Part shown: positions 1 through 11,114 of the stretch, piece by piece
Position numbering within the stretch: position 1 is the stretch's first letter
How the letters are laid out: each line of letters starts with the position of its first letter
Source of the DNA: Pinus tabuliformis
Lineage: Eukaryota > Streptophyta > Pinopsida > Pinales > Pinaceae
Direction: 5' to 3'
Assembly: GCA_031772625.1 (NCBI GenBank)
Contig: CM062820.1
Location: 1,078,059,369 to 1,078,123,368 of the forward strand
Length of the DNA stretch: 64,000 bases
Notes under the pieces: generated by a model
Databases searched by the model: none
Told to the model about the DNA's origin: nothing
What the model saw: only the letters and a program-made list of their open reading frames with translations
Position numbers and translations under genes: made by a program

Positions 1-544
1 TATTGCAAAGTTATTTGACTTGCTAATCGATTCGACTCGTTAAGTCAGTTATAGATAGCCGGTTCTGACAATTAAACTGTTATAATTGTCAACACACACA
101 CACACACACATGAATATATGCACATTAATGTAATGGTTCAAAGAGAATATAATATAAAGTACTGCTTCACCGATTCTTCGCTACTTTGTGTCTCTTCTAC
201 TATTCTTATGTTGCATATGATTATGTGAGTTCTTGTTGTCCTTTCTATTGGTAACCAATGCACACTATCTGCTAGACTACAACATTGGTTCCATTGCTGG
301 TAGTATTGGACTCAAGTGCTTATAACATTTAAATATAAATGGTAACTTTAGAAGAAATGCAATAGTGGTGGTAGATGAAGATTAAAAGCTACCTAAAGAA
401 CTATGAGAGGTGAAATAGATTGTCGATTGCAGAGGCTAGGGAACATTTTTAACAGAAGCACACAACTGATTTGTTGAAGGAGTCCCTGCTAAATTGATAA
501 TATTAAGAAGTTCTTCGACTAGAGAACTAATGCGACAAAAACAA
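1..544. other. Unassigned AT-rich DNA at window start
   Basis: No convincing gene is visible. The stretch holds an (AC)n run at 91-110. Near 283-298 the words 'acaacattggttccattgctgg' resemble an LTR end followed by a primer site, which could be the 5' side of the gypsy remnant downstream, but this is weak. Confidence 0.3.
91..110. repeat. (AC)n microsatellite
   Basis: A short uninterrupted AC dinucleotide run of about nine units, read directly. Confidence 0.9.
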
Positions 545-889
545 GATGGGGATCGACTGAAATTGACACTCAAAAACAATAGTCGAACCAACTTGCACGA
601 GTGGATCAAAAATATCTTGGATGAAGTTTGGGAGGAACAAACTTCTATTGATTGAATTAAAGCAAGATTTTTTGATGATTATTTGTTTATTTGTTTATTT
701 ATTTATTTATTATTATTATTATTATTTTAGTTTAATAGGATGAGGGTCGGCTGAAATTGAAACTCACAAACAATAGTCGAACCAACTTGCACGAGTGGAT
801 CAAAAATATCTTGGATGAATTTTGGGAGGAACAAGCAATATAAGAACAAATTTCTATTGATTGAATTAAAGCAAGGATTTTTGATGATT
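545..889 (+). repeat. Local direct duplication, two units about 194 bp apart
   Basis: 545-680 and 739-889 share long identical stretches (for example 'caatagtcgaaccaacttg' and 'gtggatcaaaaatatcttgg'). The second copy has a few extra bases near 'aagcaatataag'. A TTTA/TTA-rich run (683-730) lies between the units. It looks like an old tandem duplication in or beside the gypsy remnant. Confidence 0.8.
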
Positions 890-995
890 TTTTAATTTTT
901 TAATTTTTTTTTTACTTTGCTTTATTTTATTTATTATTTATTATTTTATTTATTTTATTTATTATTTTTATTTTTTCTGTACCATACTGACCTTG
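683..995. repeat. Low-complexity TTTA/TTA-rich tracts
   Basis: Two T/A-only runs (about 683-730 and 885-976) made of TTTA and TTA words flank the second unit of the local duplication. Simple-sequence DNA; no coding content. Confidence 0.8.
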
Positions 996-2094
996 CTACA
1001 CAAGTTTCTCCTTGAGAAATGAGTCGACCATATAGTAGAATACCGACCACCTCTTCAAGAACCATTAAATTTTGACCATTTTCAGAAATTGATCGTCTGG
1101 GAGAAGTTCCTCGATGCTTGCTATAAAAGTACAAAAGAAGCATGGGATTGTTTCTTAAGCAAATAAAAAATGGGTGTTGATTTTTCCTTTGTCGACTGAT
1201 GGTAAGTTGACTCAACATGGGGGAGTAATGATTTGTGAAGAATAAATTATAAAAGGAAAAGAAGGAAAATGAGATGTATTAATAAATTAAAATGGGAGGA
1301 AAATGATCGATTGCAAAGAAACTACAAGATGAAGACAATCAATGAAATACTTTTAATGGATTTCAACTATATAAATAGTCGAATGATAGTCAAAAGTTAG
1401 CATGAGATAAGAGATAGAATCTACAAGAATAAATAAGAGAAGAATACTAGAGAAACAAAATTCAAACTTAGGAGCATGCGAGTGAATATTCATGGGGCTC
1501 CTCTGATTCTCATCATCAAAAATTGAGAGGCATAGCATTATCTGTTCCAATAGAGACTAATAGTCTACAAGTAAGCCCTAGAAGGAAAGTAGACAAGATG
1601 GAAATCAAAGACTCTGGTCAACAATTAACATGATCGCCAGTTGCATCAATACCATGTCCCGCCATTAGATAATTCCTCCAACAACGATTGCATATTAATT
1701 CAAAAGCATCCATAGTTTGGTACATGAGAGATGAACAAGGTAATTTAAGTGATCAACTAGAAATTGAAATTCCTACTGTAAACCAAAAATGGATTGATAA
1801 TCAAGAAAATGAAGGCATACTTCTCCATATTAGATCTGATGAACATACCCCTTCGCCACAATTATTATCTGTTGATTAATATGAAGATACAAGTCTGGGC
1901 GTCGAAGAGTCACGACCCATAACAAGTCAGTTCATTGAATATATAGATAAAGGTTGTCAAATCAATGAAACATTAATAAATTCTGTAGAAGTTGACAATC
2001 AAGAAAATATCCACACTAGACACAACAACCATAAGTAAAAGTTGATAATACTGACCATTCCATGATTCACAACACAATAGTTAAAACTACACCT
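890..2094. other. Unassigned DNA upstream of gypsy gag
   Basis: Only short open frames. A 63-residue plus-strand frame at 1688-1879 (acidic, containing HIRSDEHTPSPQLLSVD) lies in the same direction as the gag remains that follow and may be a diverged N-terminal gag portion. No LTR ends, primer site or host gene can be assigned with confidence. Confidence 0.3.
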
Positions 2095-3370
2095 CCGCCA
2101 GTAAAAATGGGGCTAAGTCATATTCCCCTTTATGAAGGAGATGAGGATCTAAAGAAATATTGATTTGTTTGTGATAAGTTTTGAGACACTAATTACATTA
2201 CTGATGAAGATAAACGAATGGCCCAATTTGCAATCACTCTTCAAAAGAAAGCACACACTTGGTATATGAATATCAAAAAAAATAGTTGAAAAACAAAAAC
2301 GATATTAAATCAATATTTTTCTCCTTTTTCAAAGCATAAAATGTTAAACATCTTGCATCGCAAAAACTGAAAGAGATTAAACATCATCCACATGAACTAG
2401 TAAGGGAATATGACAAACAATTCAAAGATTTATTAAGTGAAATTCCATATGTTATTGATGAAGCATTATTAGTCCAATGGTGCGTTATTGGTCTATTATA
2501 GAAAATCCGAGGACCACTGAGGATGCATGAAGTATAGACATGTGAAGAAGTCCTTAAATTGGATCAAAGCATTGAAACAAATAATTCATGTAGTCGAACA
2601 CCTCGATGACTGACAATATACTAGAAGAAAATATTGAATAATTGCAAAGCTAGTTATTGGCATTATCCCTAAAAAAAATATTTTGTGTATTGATTGCAAA
2701 AGTGAAGGGCATACCAAAGGTAACTGTAAATTTGGTGATTATTTTGATCAAGACATTCGACAAGTTTAGTCGGATACATATTACAAAATATGTAAAATTA
2801 CGTTGAACCACAATACTAAGGAGTTCCAGTTTAATTTATGTAATACTAAGCCGAAATGGTGTGTCATATGTGAGGATAATATCTTCTCAACTAAAGAATG
2901 TTAGTTGAATGCAAAGAATAATCCCAATTATCATGTTGTTTACCATACTCAAGCTTTGGAGAAATATAATGAATCAACTATACAAAGGGGAAGTGGAAAT
3001 GGAAGAGGAGGATATGGTGTTCGATGCAAAGGATACAATAGCTGAGGTTGTGGCTATGGTCGAGGTCAAGGAATTTTATATTATTTTACATGATGGCAAG
3101 AGGGCCACACAACACCTAGTTGTCCATTAAAATACAAGACCAACTTACGTTTTTGTAATATGTGTGGTCTGGGTGAGCACTCATTGGAGGATTTCCCTAT
3201 AATTCTTGCAAATATATTAAATAAGAGAGCCATCAATTTGTTATAGTGTGTTCCAAAGCAAGATATTCTAAATCTGAAAAACTTGCATGTCATCACTAGG
3301 TCCGACATGGGTCAAGAAAATACAATCTGGAATCAACGAATCTTTCGACCTACTAAAAGTACTGCTAAAT
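2095..3370 (+). pseudogene. Gypsy gag remnant with zinc knuckles
   Basis: Visible pieces are capsid-type sequence (LSHIPLYEGDEDLKKY, then FAITLQKKAHTWYM), a C-terminal capsid-like LLSEIPYVIDEALLVQW, a CX2CX4HX4C cluster near 2680-2740 (CIDCKSEGHTKGNC) and a second cluster near 3150-3200 (CNMCGLGEHSLEDF). These are the capsid and nucleocapsid parts expected of a plant gypsy gag, which packages the element RNA. Between the clusters lies a Gly/Arg-rich stretch. NLHVITRS (about 3280-3303) resembles the linker preceding protease in some plant gypsy elements. The region is broken in many places. Confidence 0.65.
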
Positions 3371-3876
3371 TGATCCGAATGGAAAATGGCATCAACCCAT
3401 GGTACTCATCCACCCATATTATTCATCGACCCATGGAATTTACCCATGGTATTGTAAATGGCATCCGCCCGTGGTATTGTAAAATCCACCCATGGTATTC
3501 ATTCACCCATGGAATTGACCCGTGGTATTGTAACTGAAAAATACTATAAGTAACAAGTCACATTTTGTAAAAGGATAGATGGTCCGCCACAATGTAGCCT
3601 TTACAGTTCAGAGGTATGTAGCCGCACATCTCTTCTCAGAGATAAGCTACCATCGCCCTAGCTGGTTTATTTCCATTACTATTTTAAATAAAAGTTTCTT
3701 TGTGGTTTTGTTTATTGGGCATTCTCCTATTTTTCTTCTGGCAATTCAAGTTTTCAGATCTTGGGGGGTCTCTCCTCCAAAGATCCATTTCAATCTTTCA
3801 GATCTTGAGGGTCTCTCCCCCCAAGATCCATTTCAATCTTTTAGACCTTGGAGGCCTCCCCCCAAGATCCGAATCA
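3371..3876 (+). repeat. TRIM-1 5' LTR
   Basis: Starts TGATCC and ends GAATCA immediately before the primer site. The first 140 bases are packed with CCCATGG/CCCATGGTATT words. The 3' end carries three 36-44-bp hairpin units. An extra segment around 3606-3665 has no partner in the 3' LTR. Confidence 0.9.
3754..3876 (+). repeat. Triplicated hairpin unit at the LTR 3' end
   Basis: Units start at 3754, 3798 and 3841 (44, 43 and about 36 bp). Each begins GATCTTGG-like and ends CCAAGATC-like, so each can fold into a stem of about eight pairs with a G/C-rich loop. The 3' LTR has one such unit (about 5039-5066). Confidence 0.85.
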
Positions 3877-3877
3877 G

Positions 3878-3889
3878 TGGTATCAGAGC
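3878..3889 (+). other. TRIM-1 primer binding site (tRNA-iMet)
   Basis: TGGTATCAGAGC, the standard complement of the plant initiator-Met tRNA 3' end, one base inside the 5' LTR. Confidence 0.92.
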
Positions 3890-4701
3890 AGGTTATGATT
3901 CCATGGGAATGAGGGTTTTATGCATATTTCAGTTTCAAATTTTGCAACAATATTCAACAAACTTGAGGCATGTGCTACAACCTCCACAGAGCACTTTCTT
4001 GGGTCAAGCAGGAAGAATTTTTCTTTTTTCATTTTTTTGCAGGAATTTTTTGGGCGGCGACTTTTCAAATCAGATCTGAAACATTTGGTACAAATTTTAC
4101 AAAAGAAAATACCAAATCTGGATTCCTCTCGAAAAATCACCCAATTTCAAAAAAAAATGGGTCAAATCGGAGTCCGGATGTGGGAGATATTGCTGATTTA
4201 AAATCAGTTATTTTATCAGAATTTTTGTGACGGCGGAACTGTTGCAGCACGAATCTGAGATCTCAGAGTGCCCAGATAAGGATTTCCAACTCATGGGAAG
4301 ATGCAAAATGATCCTTCTACTTCCAAAAACATGTTATAATAAATATTCTGAGTTATATTGGCCGAGTTATGTCCATTTTAATTCTGGAGCATGAATCGGC
4401 TTGGGTTATTTGGAGATGTGCCCTCCCACCCCAGGCTATGTAAGCACCTGCTACTTCATCAGCAACCAACATCATGGTTATGGGTCAACCGCATAAAATC
4501 CTTGTCATCGAAGTCCATTTGCTAGGCCGCACACTGTCAGAATCACAATTGGTCACAAGCATTACAGGGTATCTCTATCCTCGGATCTTCGTTTATCAGG
4601 GTTTTGGGTTAACCATATAAAACCCTTATCTTTAGTGGCTCTTCATATTCCACAAAGGCTTCACAGGAGGGAACTTTACGCAATGGGGACCATTGCTTCT
4701 T

Positions 4702-4714
4702 AAGGAGGGAGGAA
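4702..4714 (+). other. TRIM-1 polypurine tract
   Basis: AAGGAGGGAGGAA lies directly against the TG of the 3' LTR and would prime plus-strand synthesis. Confidence 0.88.
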
Positions 4715-5072
4715 TGATCCAAATGGAAAATGGCATCAACCCATGGTACTCATCCACCCATATTATTCATCGACCCATGGAATTTACCCATGGTATTGTA
4801 AATGGCATCCGCCCGTGGTATTGTAAAATCCACCCATGGTATTCATTCACCCATGGAATTGACCCGTGGTATTGTAACTGAAAAATACTATAAGTAACAA
4901 GTCACATTTTGTAAAAGGACAGATGGTCCGCCACAATGTAGCCTTTACAATTATTATCGGTTTTAATAAAAAGTTTCTTTGTGGTTTTGTTTATTGGGAA
5001 TTCTCCTCTTTTTCTTCTTGCATTTCATTTTTTTTTTCAGATCTTGGGGGCCTCCCTCCAAGATCGAGATCA
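4715..5072 (+). repeat. TRIM-1 3' LTR
   Basis: Starts TGATCC and ends GAGATCA, followed by the TAAAT duplication. It matches the 5' LTR closely at 4715-4949, then has a shorter middle and a single terminal hairpin unit. Confidence 0.9.
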
Positions 5073-5492
5073 TAAATACTCGGATAAGCAAGTTTAGAAT
5101 GATACTATGGAAAAATCAGTTGAATTTTTCAGAAATGAAGTTGACTCATAGAAACCAACAGAGGATACTTTACTCTAGGAATTTATGGAATTAATAAAAG
5201 AGGAACAATTTGAGTTGGTCATCTTGTTGAACTCTTAAATATATTAAAAGATTGCAATGGAGGAATAAATCAATGTAAAAACTTGTGCCATCTTTCACAG
5301 GGAAAACACTTAGATGATCATGACCCCTGGTCAACTTAGAAATAAATGGATATATGGTGAAACAAGTTGACCTTGGATTGAAAGTAAATATACTTTCGAG
5401 AAACCAAGATTATTTCGGGAAAACTATCACTTCACATGACAACTAACTATCTTAAATTATCTCACTAGAGGTTAATTGAGCCAGTCAGAACA

Positions 5493-5789
5493 ATGTTACA
5501 AATTGAAACATTGATTATGGGAATTCCAACCTTTGTCGACTTTGAGGTTATCAACTTAGTCAATGTAATTCCAGCTTATCCAACTTTATTCGGGAGACCA
5601 TGGGGTCGAAGGATGAAAGCCATTATATCTTTAGAAAAAGACATAATTAAATTAAAAGGAACTAATAAGAAGATAATTATTCCTCTTGACCCCCATGAAG
5701 GAAAATATTGGTTTGAACCAAGGGAAGAAGATTTAGATAAAATCAAGCTATTGTCAAGTCCCATAATTGTTATATATTTTCCTCCATGA
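5493..5789 (+). pseudogene. Gypsy protease C-terminal end and linker
   Basis: The frame includes YPTLFGRPWGRRMKAI, matching the conserved '(L/I)LGRPWL..' end of plant gypsy retropepsins, followed by a Lys-rich 'LEKD.IKLKGT' stretch and PLDPHEGKYWFEP. It has the same strand as the gag remnant on the far side of TRIM-1, so both are probably parts of one old element. The RT expected next is not recognisable just downstream. Confidence 0.65.
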
Positions 5790-5795
5790 TGTCTT

Positions 5796-8700
5796 ATTTT
5801 ACCCCCTTGTTTTACCAATTTTGAATTATTACTCAGCACCACCACCTCCTTTTTGACATAATAATGAAGAATTATGTTTAATTTTCATAATATTTAAAAA
5901 TTTGATAGGTAATCATTATTTCCAATTCAAATTCTCTCATTTGTATGTATTATCTAAGGATTATGATCATAAAAAATCCACTAATCAAGGTATGTGCAAT
6001 TCTTTCTCTCCATAAATATCCTGCACCCGAGTTAAAGTACGTGTGGACCACTTTATCATTTAAGCTTACCACGCAGACCGATGCTACATGGAAGTACAAG
6101 CACATGTTTGAGACTATTGTGGACCCTATCTAACAGTCAAAGGCATGCTTATCTTTCACTGACCTGTTCCTGCACCAAGTGTAGTTCCTGCACTCATTTG
6201 GCGATCGACATATTGGCGCACTTCTGGGAGAAAACTAAGACACAATTTGAGTCGATAATGATTTTTAATGCTCCCACATGAGTTAAAACACACCCAAGTC
6301 ATACAAATGGATTTTTAGAAAATAATTAATGCCTTAGCCCAAATTCACATCAAAATTTAGAAAACCAACTTTCTCCTCGATTTGCATGCAAATGAGGGTG
6401 AATCTAAAAATTCAAGGACATGGGTTTTTCTCCCTATACATGTAGTTGAGTTATCTAAGGGCATTTTTCTAAAATTCATCATGGTCTAGTAGATACAAAG
6501 GGTTATTTGAAGAATATTTGTTAAAAATGCATAAATTGCTAGATTTCTGAATCATGCTTAGATTTGAAGAAAATGGGCTGTTACAACCTAAATTCGTAAT
6601 GTAAGATGTATAAAAAGAGCAACGATGGACTCTACTAGGAAGGATAGTATTATTTTAATCTTATATTGTTGGTTTGGATTTGAAGCATATGGTTGCTAAT
6701 GTAATAAACTTAGTATCATTAACTCAAAAGACTCATGCCATGTTTTATTTCATCTATTTGGGCACTTTATGATTGATCTTGTCTCTGTAATTTAGTTTTT
6801 TATATAGAGGATGAGATGGTTGGTTTTGGCCCAACCAACCCAAATCGTCACCTCTTTTGTTTATTTATTGAGTGGTTTGATTAGTTTGTTGAAGGTGTGT
6901 GTGATTTTTCCTCGTGGTGTGTTAACCATCAAAGTTTTTTGGATCTAGTAGATCTGTGTGCACAAATTTATGCTCTATCTTTCCAAGATCTATACAAATC
7001 ATCAATTTATATTTGATTTACAATTGTTTCACACATAATATCTGGGAATTGTGTGGATATTTGCATGGTGAATATTGGTGAGAACATGATATGTATTTTT
7101 GATGTGAATATTAATCATAGAATTAAATCTGTAATTTATCATATGCTATGAGGATATTAATTTATTTGATGGTCTGCTAGATCCGGGAAGTATTATGAAT
7201 CTGATTTATTTATGAAAAGTATTTCAGTAGAAATCACATAACAAAATTGTTTTGCCGATGCGTTTCGAACCAACCAGTGTGGTTCATCATCAGGACCAGA
7301 TGAAGAGGCAGATCATGGCAATGACTTAAATAGAGAGAAATGTAGAGACCATAATTTCAAATAATGATTATTTTTGAAAAATAATATTTAAATTATGATA
7401 CTAACAGATATTATTAAGTAATGACTATATTAAATGGCTAGTTTTTGAAAAATAATATTTAAATTAATTTATTAAAATCAAATATTATTAAAATTTTTAT
7501 TAATGGGAAATAATCGAAAAATATAACTAACAAGAATCAAAAAGTCAAAGTCAATAAAAAAACATCTGGTTTATATTTATTATCTTTGAAAATTATGCAT
7601 TTGATTTGTAATAATGATAAAATGATTTGGAACCATTGAACCCCAATACAAACTCTGTGTTTATTTGATTTATTTTTTTGTAAATAGAGTCTGTAGATTT
7701 AATCATTGTGGTTACCTCATTCATGAGCTTGGATATTACTCTTTCTATTTAATCCATATGGATTGAAAGATTCAATTTCTTAGAGAAATGATCTATATTT
7801 ATGATACATACTTGTAATAAGCATTGATGTCAAGAAGGATTATTTGAAGGAAACCTTATCTCTAAAAAAATATATTTATAGTTTCTTTAGAAAGTTGTTA
7901 CAAATTGACTTGTATTCCCATCACAATACATTGGTAACGTTTTCAAGTATTGATACATTATATTCTTGTAGCATACTTAAACATTTGATTATAAAGTATT
8001 AGGTTGTATTTTTTATATTATATGTTTATCTCTTTTAATTGTTTTGGTTTATATTTCTAGGTTTATTGATTTCTCTATGTCCTTGTTGCACTGGTTTTGT
8101 TATCATATTATTTCCTGTTCTAAAATTTGCTTTGAAGAAGTGAGCCATTGATTAAGAGTATGCATATGACTTTTCCAATACATTTAGATCATAGACATGC
8201 TATTTTTGGCTTATACATGTAGAATTTAGAATCAATCATTTTGTTGATGTGGTGACACCTTAGGTAGACTTGAATCTATTATTTCATTTACTTGATTAAA
8301 TACAGGGTTGAATGAAAATAGAATTGAGTGCAAAATTATAATAGGCTTAGTTGGAGTTCGGTGAGAGAATTTATTTTACAATAAGTGGATTGTCAGACTT
8401 TACATTGGAATTGCCTAGTTTAGATGGAAGTAAATGCTCAGGTTTCCAAATTGATCAGTAGCCAGGGTTTTCTCCTTAATTTCCAATAATTAAGGTTTTC
8501 TATTTAATTAGGCTTTACTTCCCAGTTATTAATAATTAGGGCCCATTTCCAATTGTTGGTAGACAACAAGATTGGTGTTTGCAATAATTAGGGTTTCATA
8601 TCTAATGAATGTTTTTGAGTGTAGTATTAGAGCAAGGATTGACTAGTGTAAGAACTCAAGATGTGAGAAATTTCTAGACAAATTAGGTTTTATTTTGCAG

Positions 8701-8989
8701 GTCATTGAAGTATTTCTTTGGAATTTCTAGTGCTGTACCTTGAAGTCCACAAAACCTTGATTGAAAATTAAATTTTGGGTCATTATTTCACCATATAAAA
8801 CAACCAACAACTATAGCAAGTCTCACACGAATACAAAGATAATGTGGAGCTTATCACATTTGGAAAGATCTTAACTGGTTGCCACTTTCTATTGCATAAA
8901 ATTATGACACCAAGATTTACGAATGGACAATTTAGAATTATGAATCTAAAGTGAAAGAATGCTGAGAAATTGAAGCAGTGCCATGGAAG
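5796..8989. other. AT-rich spacer without recognisable gene
   Basis: No reading frame here matches a family I recognise, and the frames are short. A repeated word 'ttttgaaaaataatatttaa' occurs near 7372 and 7445. A hammerhead-like motif lies at 7262-7293. This may be old transposon or intergenic DNA; I see no LTR pair in it. Confidence 0.4.
7262..7293 (-). other. Hammerhead-ribozyme-like motif
   Basis: Read on the minus strand, CTGATGA (7287-7293) is followed by one extra base, a perfect five-pair stem GAACC...GGTTC (7281-7285 with 7267-7271, nine-base loop) and GAAAC (7262-7266). This is the CUGANGA-stemII-GAAA order of the hammerhead core. Stems I and III and the cleavage triplet are not clear, and the extra base is unfavourable, so it may be a decayed copy or chance. 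Hammerheads are known from plant retrozymes and Penelope-like elements. Confidence 0.25.
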
Positions 8990-11054
8990 TGTTGGCATTA
9001 TGGTTAATGTGCTTTCCTTGATTGAAATCTATTTGGCAAAGATGTCCTTGATGTCAACTTGGTTATAATATGATTCCCATTATGGAACTAATGAAGATAC
9101 CATAAATATTGATATGTATATGATAGAGTACATGGAAGAGAATTGGCAACTCAGTCATAGGACACATGAAAAATGTGAACTTTGGGAAGTATACGTAGTT
9201 ATTATGAAGAAGAGTCATGTACATATGCATGTTTTGTGAACAAAAGTCGTGTACATAATCTGAACCATGGAAAACTGGATACCATGGGTCATTACCATGG
9301 TAATTACCCATAGTATTGTGTTGTCAACGTCTATTTGATCCCGTCTAAAATTACTAACAACTTTACCAAAGGATTTTCATGTGGTACTAGTAAAGGGAAA
9401 AAACTATATAAAGAGATGGAGATCAAGGAGCTAAGTGTGAAATGAAATAGATAATTTATGTGTGATCTTATCTGAAATAGGTGTGCACTAGGGAGCAAGG
9501 AGAAGACTTAGATCTGATAGATATGTGTATTGAAGACTATTGGATATACTTGATTAATTTGTTTATGTTTGTTAGATCTATAACTATTATGATGTTATGA
9601 TCTGAATGTGTTTATAGTGACTTTATGATCTGCACACAGGTTTTATTAAGGATTGTCACATACATACACATATCTGGTTTAAGATTGTCACGTATAAGCT
9701 TTGTGATGATTTATTCAGTATGTTTCAATTTATATGCGGGTATTATACATGGTAATCACATACGTACACATATCTATTTTATGGAAATAATGTATATGTA
9801 CTAGGGTTTACAATGACTCCTTTATGATGGCAGTTGATGATGGATATTCTATTTGCTGCTATCTATCAATCATGTCTTGATCATGATGATCTATGTCTGT
9901 TAGTGTTCATTGGGTGGAAGCTTGGAATGATGGTTAATTATGATGCTACATAATGTTGATATTGGTATATCTGTGATTAGTTGTTACCGTGATTCAATAT
10001 GTCAGTAACTCAGTGGGTGATGCAGTGATTCAGTTTCAACACTTAGTGAATTGAGATATGTACGTAGGTGTTATACACAGTGAGTGCATATATACATGGG
10101 TATACTTCAAAAGAATCATGTATACATTTTGAAGTTAATACTAATCAGGGTTTGCAGTGACTGCAAATTATTTTTGTGATGATTTTCTAGTATCCAAGAG
10201 TGTGATTAATCAGTGAATGGTTGAATGGTTAACATATGACAATATTATATGGAATTGCATTGATTTGATTTGATTTCATTGGTTGAGATCCAGTTCAGTG
10301 GTTGGTTTTCTTTAGTATTCAATGGTTTGATGTTTCAGTGATTTAGTTGGCTTACAATGATTCAGTGATTCATATTTTGTAATTTACTATTCTAGTCTGG
10401 GATTATTGTTGGTGTGGGTCCAGTGTGAAAATTTGATGAAAGGTGTCCTGCATGTTTTGATGATTGATTGATAGGTGGATCTAGTGTGAAATATTATGAA
10501 ACATGATCCATAAGGTGTTGAGGGTTGTAGCCTTCAGTGAGGGGCTAGGAGCTCCCTTTTTGTAGGAGCTAGTAAATGAGATTAGGGGGTTGTAGCTCCC
10601 TTCCAATAGGTACTGGAGAACGAGTAGAGGTTTTAGCCTCCTACAGGTGGTTGCCTATGTGTTGGTAAGAGTCTATGCCAATACAATATGTAATGCTAGT
10701 TTTCTTTACATAATAAGAAAGAAGACAAAGATGACAACACTGATAGTTTTCTCCCACATTGGGTTTCCACCTAAAATTTTGATATTCATGTGTTGATGTG
10801 TTGTGATTTATATATTCTTTACTGCATCATGGATGGCTAATGAACTAATAATATAATGATTCAATTAAACTTTTGATGGAAGTTATGAAAAATTGAGTAA
10901 TCTGAACATACACGGTTTGCATTCACTAAAGTTGCATACACACGAGGGTTGCATGAATAACAAAAGTTTACAAAATTATGAATGTGAAATTTGAAGTTAA
11001 AGTGAATTAGAAATAATGATTCACCCCCCCTGCCCCTTAGTATTTTTCCTAACA
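8990..11054 (+). repeat. Element B 5' LTR
   Basis: Begins TGTTGGCATTATGG and ends TTCCTAACA next to the primer site. A TATA-like TATATAAAG lies at 9405-9413, with CCATGG words at about 9265-9305 upstream. It aligns along its length with 42532-44650. Confidence 0.88.
9405..9413 (+). promoter_or_regulatory. TATA-like box, element B 5' LTR
   Basis: TATATAAAG; the equivalent site in the 3' LTR is TATATAAG at 42943-42950. Conservation in both LTRs and the position downstream of the CCATGG cluster suggest the LTR promoter. Confidence 0.5.
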
Positions 11055-11056
11055 AC

Positions 11057-11068
11057 TGGAATCAGAGC
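11057..11068 (+). other. Element B primer binding site (tRNA-iMet type)
   Basis: TGGAATCAGAGC two bases inside the 5' LTR; one base away from the standard initiator-Met site. Confidence 0.85.
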
Positions 11069-11114
11069 AGGTCCCTCAAAAGAAGCTTGATCGCTTAAGG
11101 GGAGATCTATCAAG

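Larger units (their letters stand above)
3371..5072 (+). mobile_element. TRIM-1: miniature non-autonomous LTR element
   Basis: 1,702 bp bounded by TG...CA LTRs and a perfect TAAAT target duplication (3366-3370 and 5073-5077). It has an initiator-Met tRNA primer site just inside the 5' LTR and a purine tract just before the 3' LTR. The 838-bp interior has no gag or pol, so it must borrow proteins from an autonomous relative. Over the first 235 bases the two LTRs differ at only two positions, so the insertion is young (well under 1% divergence). The LTRs nevertheless differ in length (506 and 358 bp). It looks structurally whole for a TRIM. Confidence 0.9.
2095..5795 (+). mobile_element. Ty3/gypsy remnant A (gag and protease region), split by TRIM-1
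   Basis: An old, broken plus-strand gypsy copy. Capsid-like gag sequence and two zinc-knuckle-like clusters lie before the TRIM-1 insertion, and the end of the protease region lies after it. Neither LTR is identified, so the outer limits are approximate. Its reading frames carry many breaks, so it is much older than the near-identical LTRs of the TRIM inside it. The gypsy RT at 52440-53767 could be the same family, but whether it is the same copy cannot be told. Confidence 0.7.

Noticed and set aside
3283-3537. 84-residue frame rich in PWY/HG words (and 4693-4881)
   Set aside because: It reads through the CCCATGG word cluster of the TRIM-1 LTRs and spans an LTR boundary; not a gene.
9063-9311. 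Minus-strand 82-residue frame with Met/His/Tyr-rich sequence
   Set aside because: It lies in the element B 5' LTR and is not maintained in the 3' LTR.
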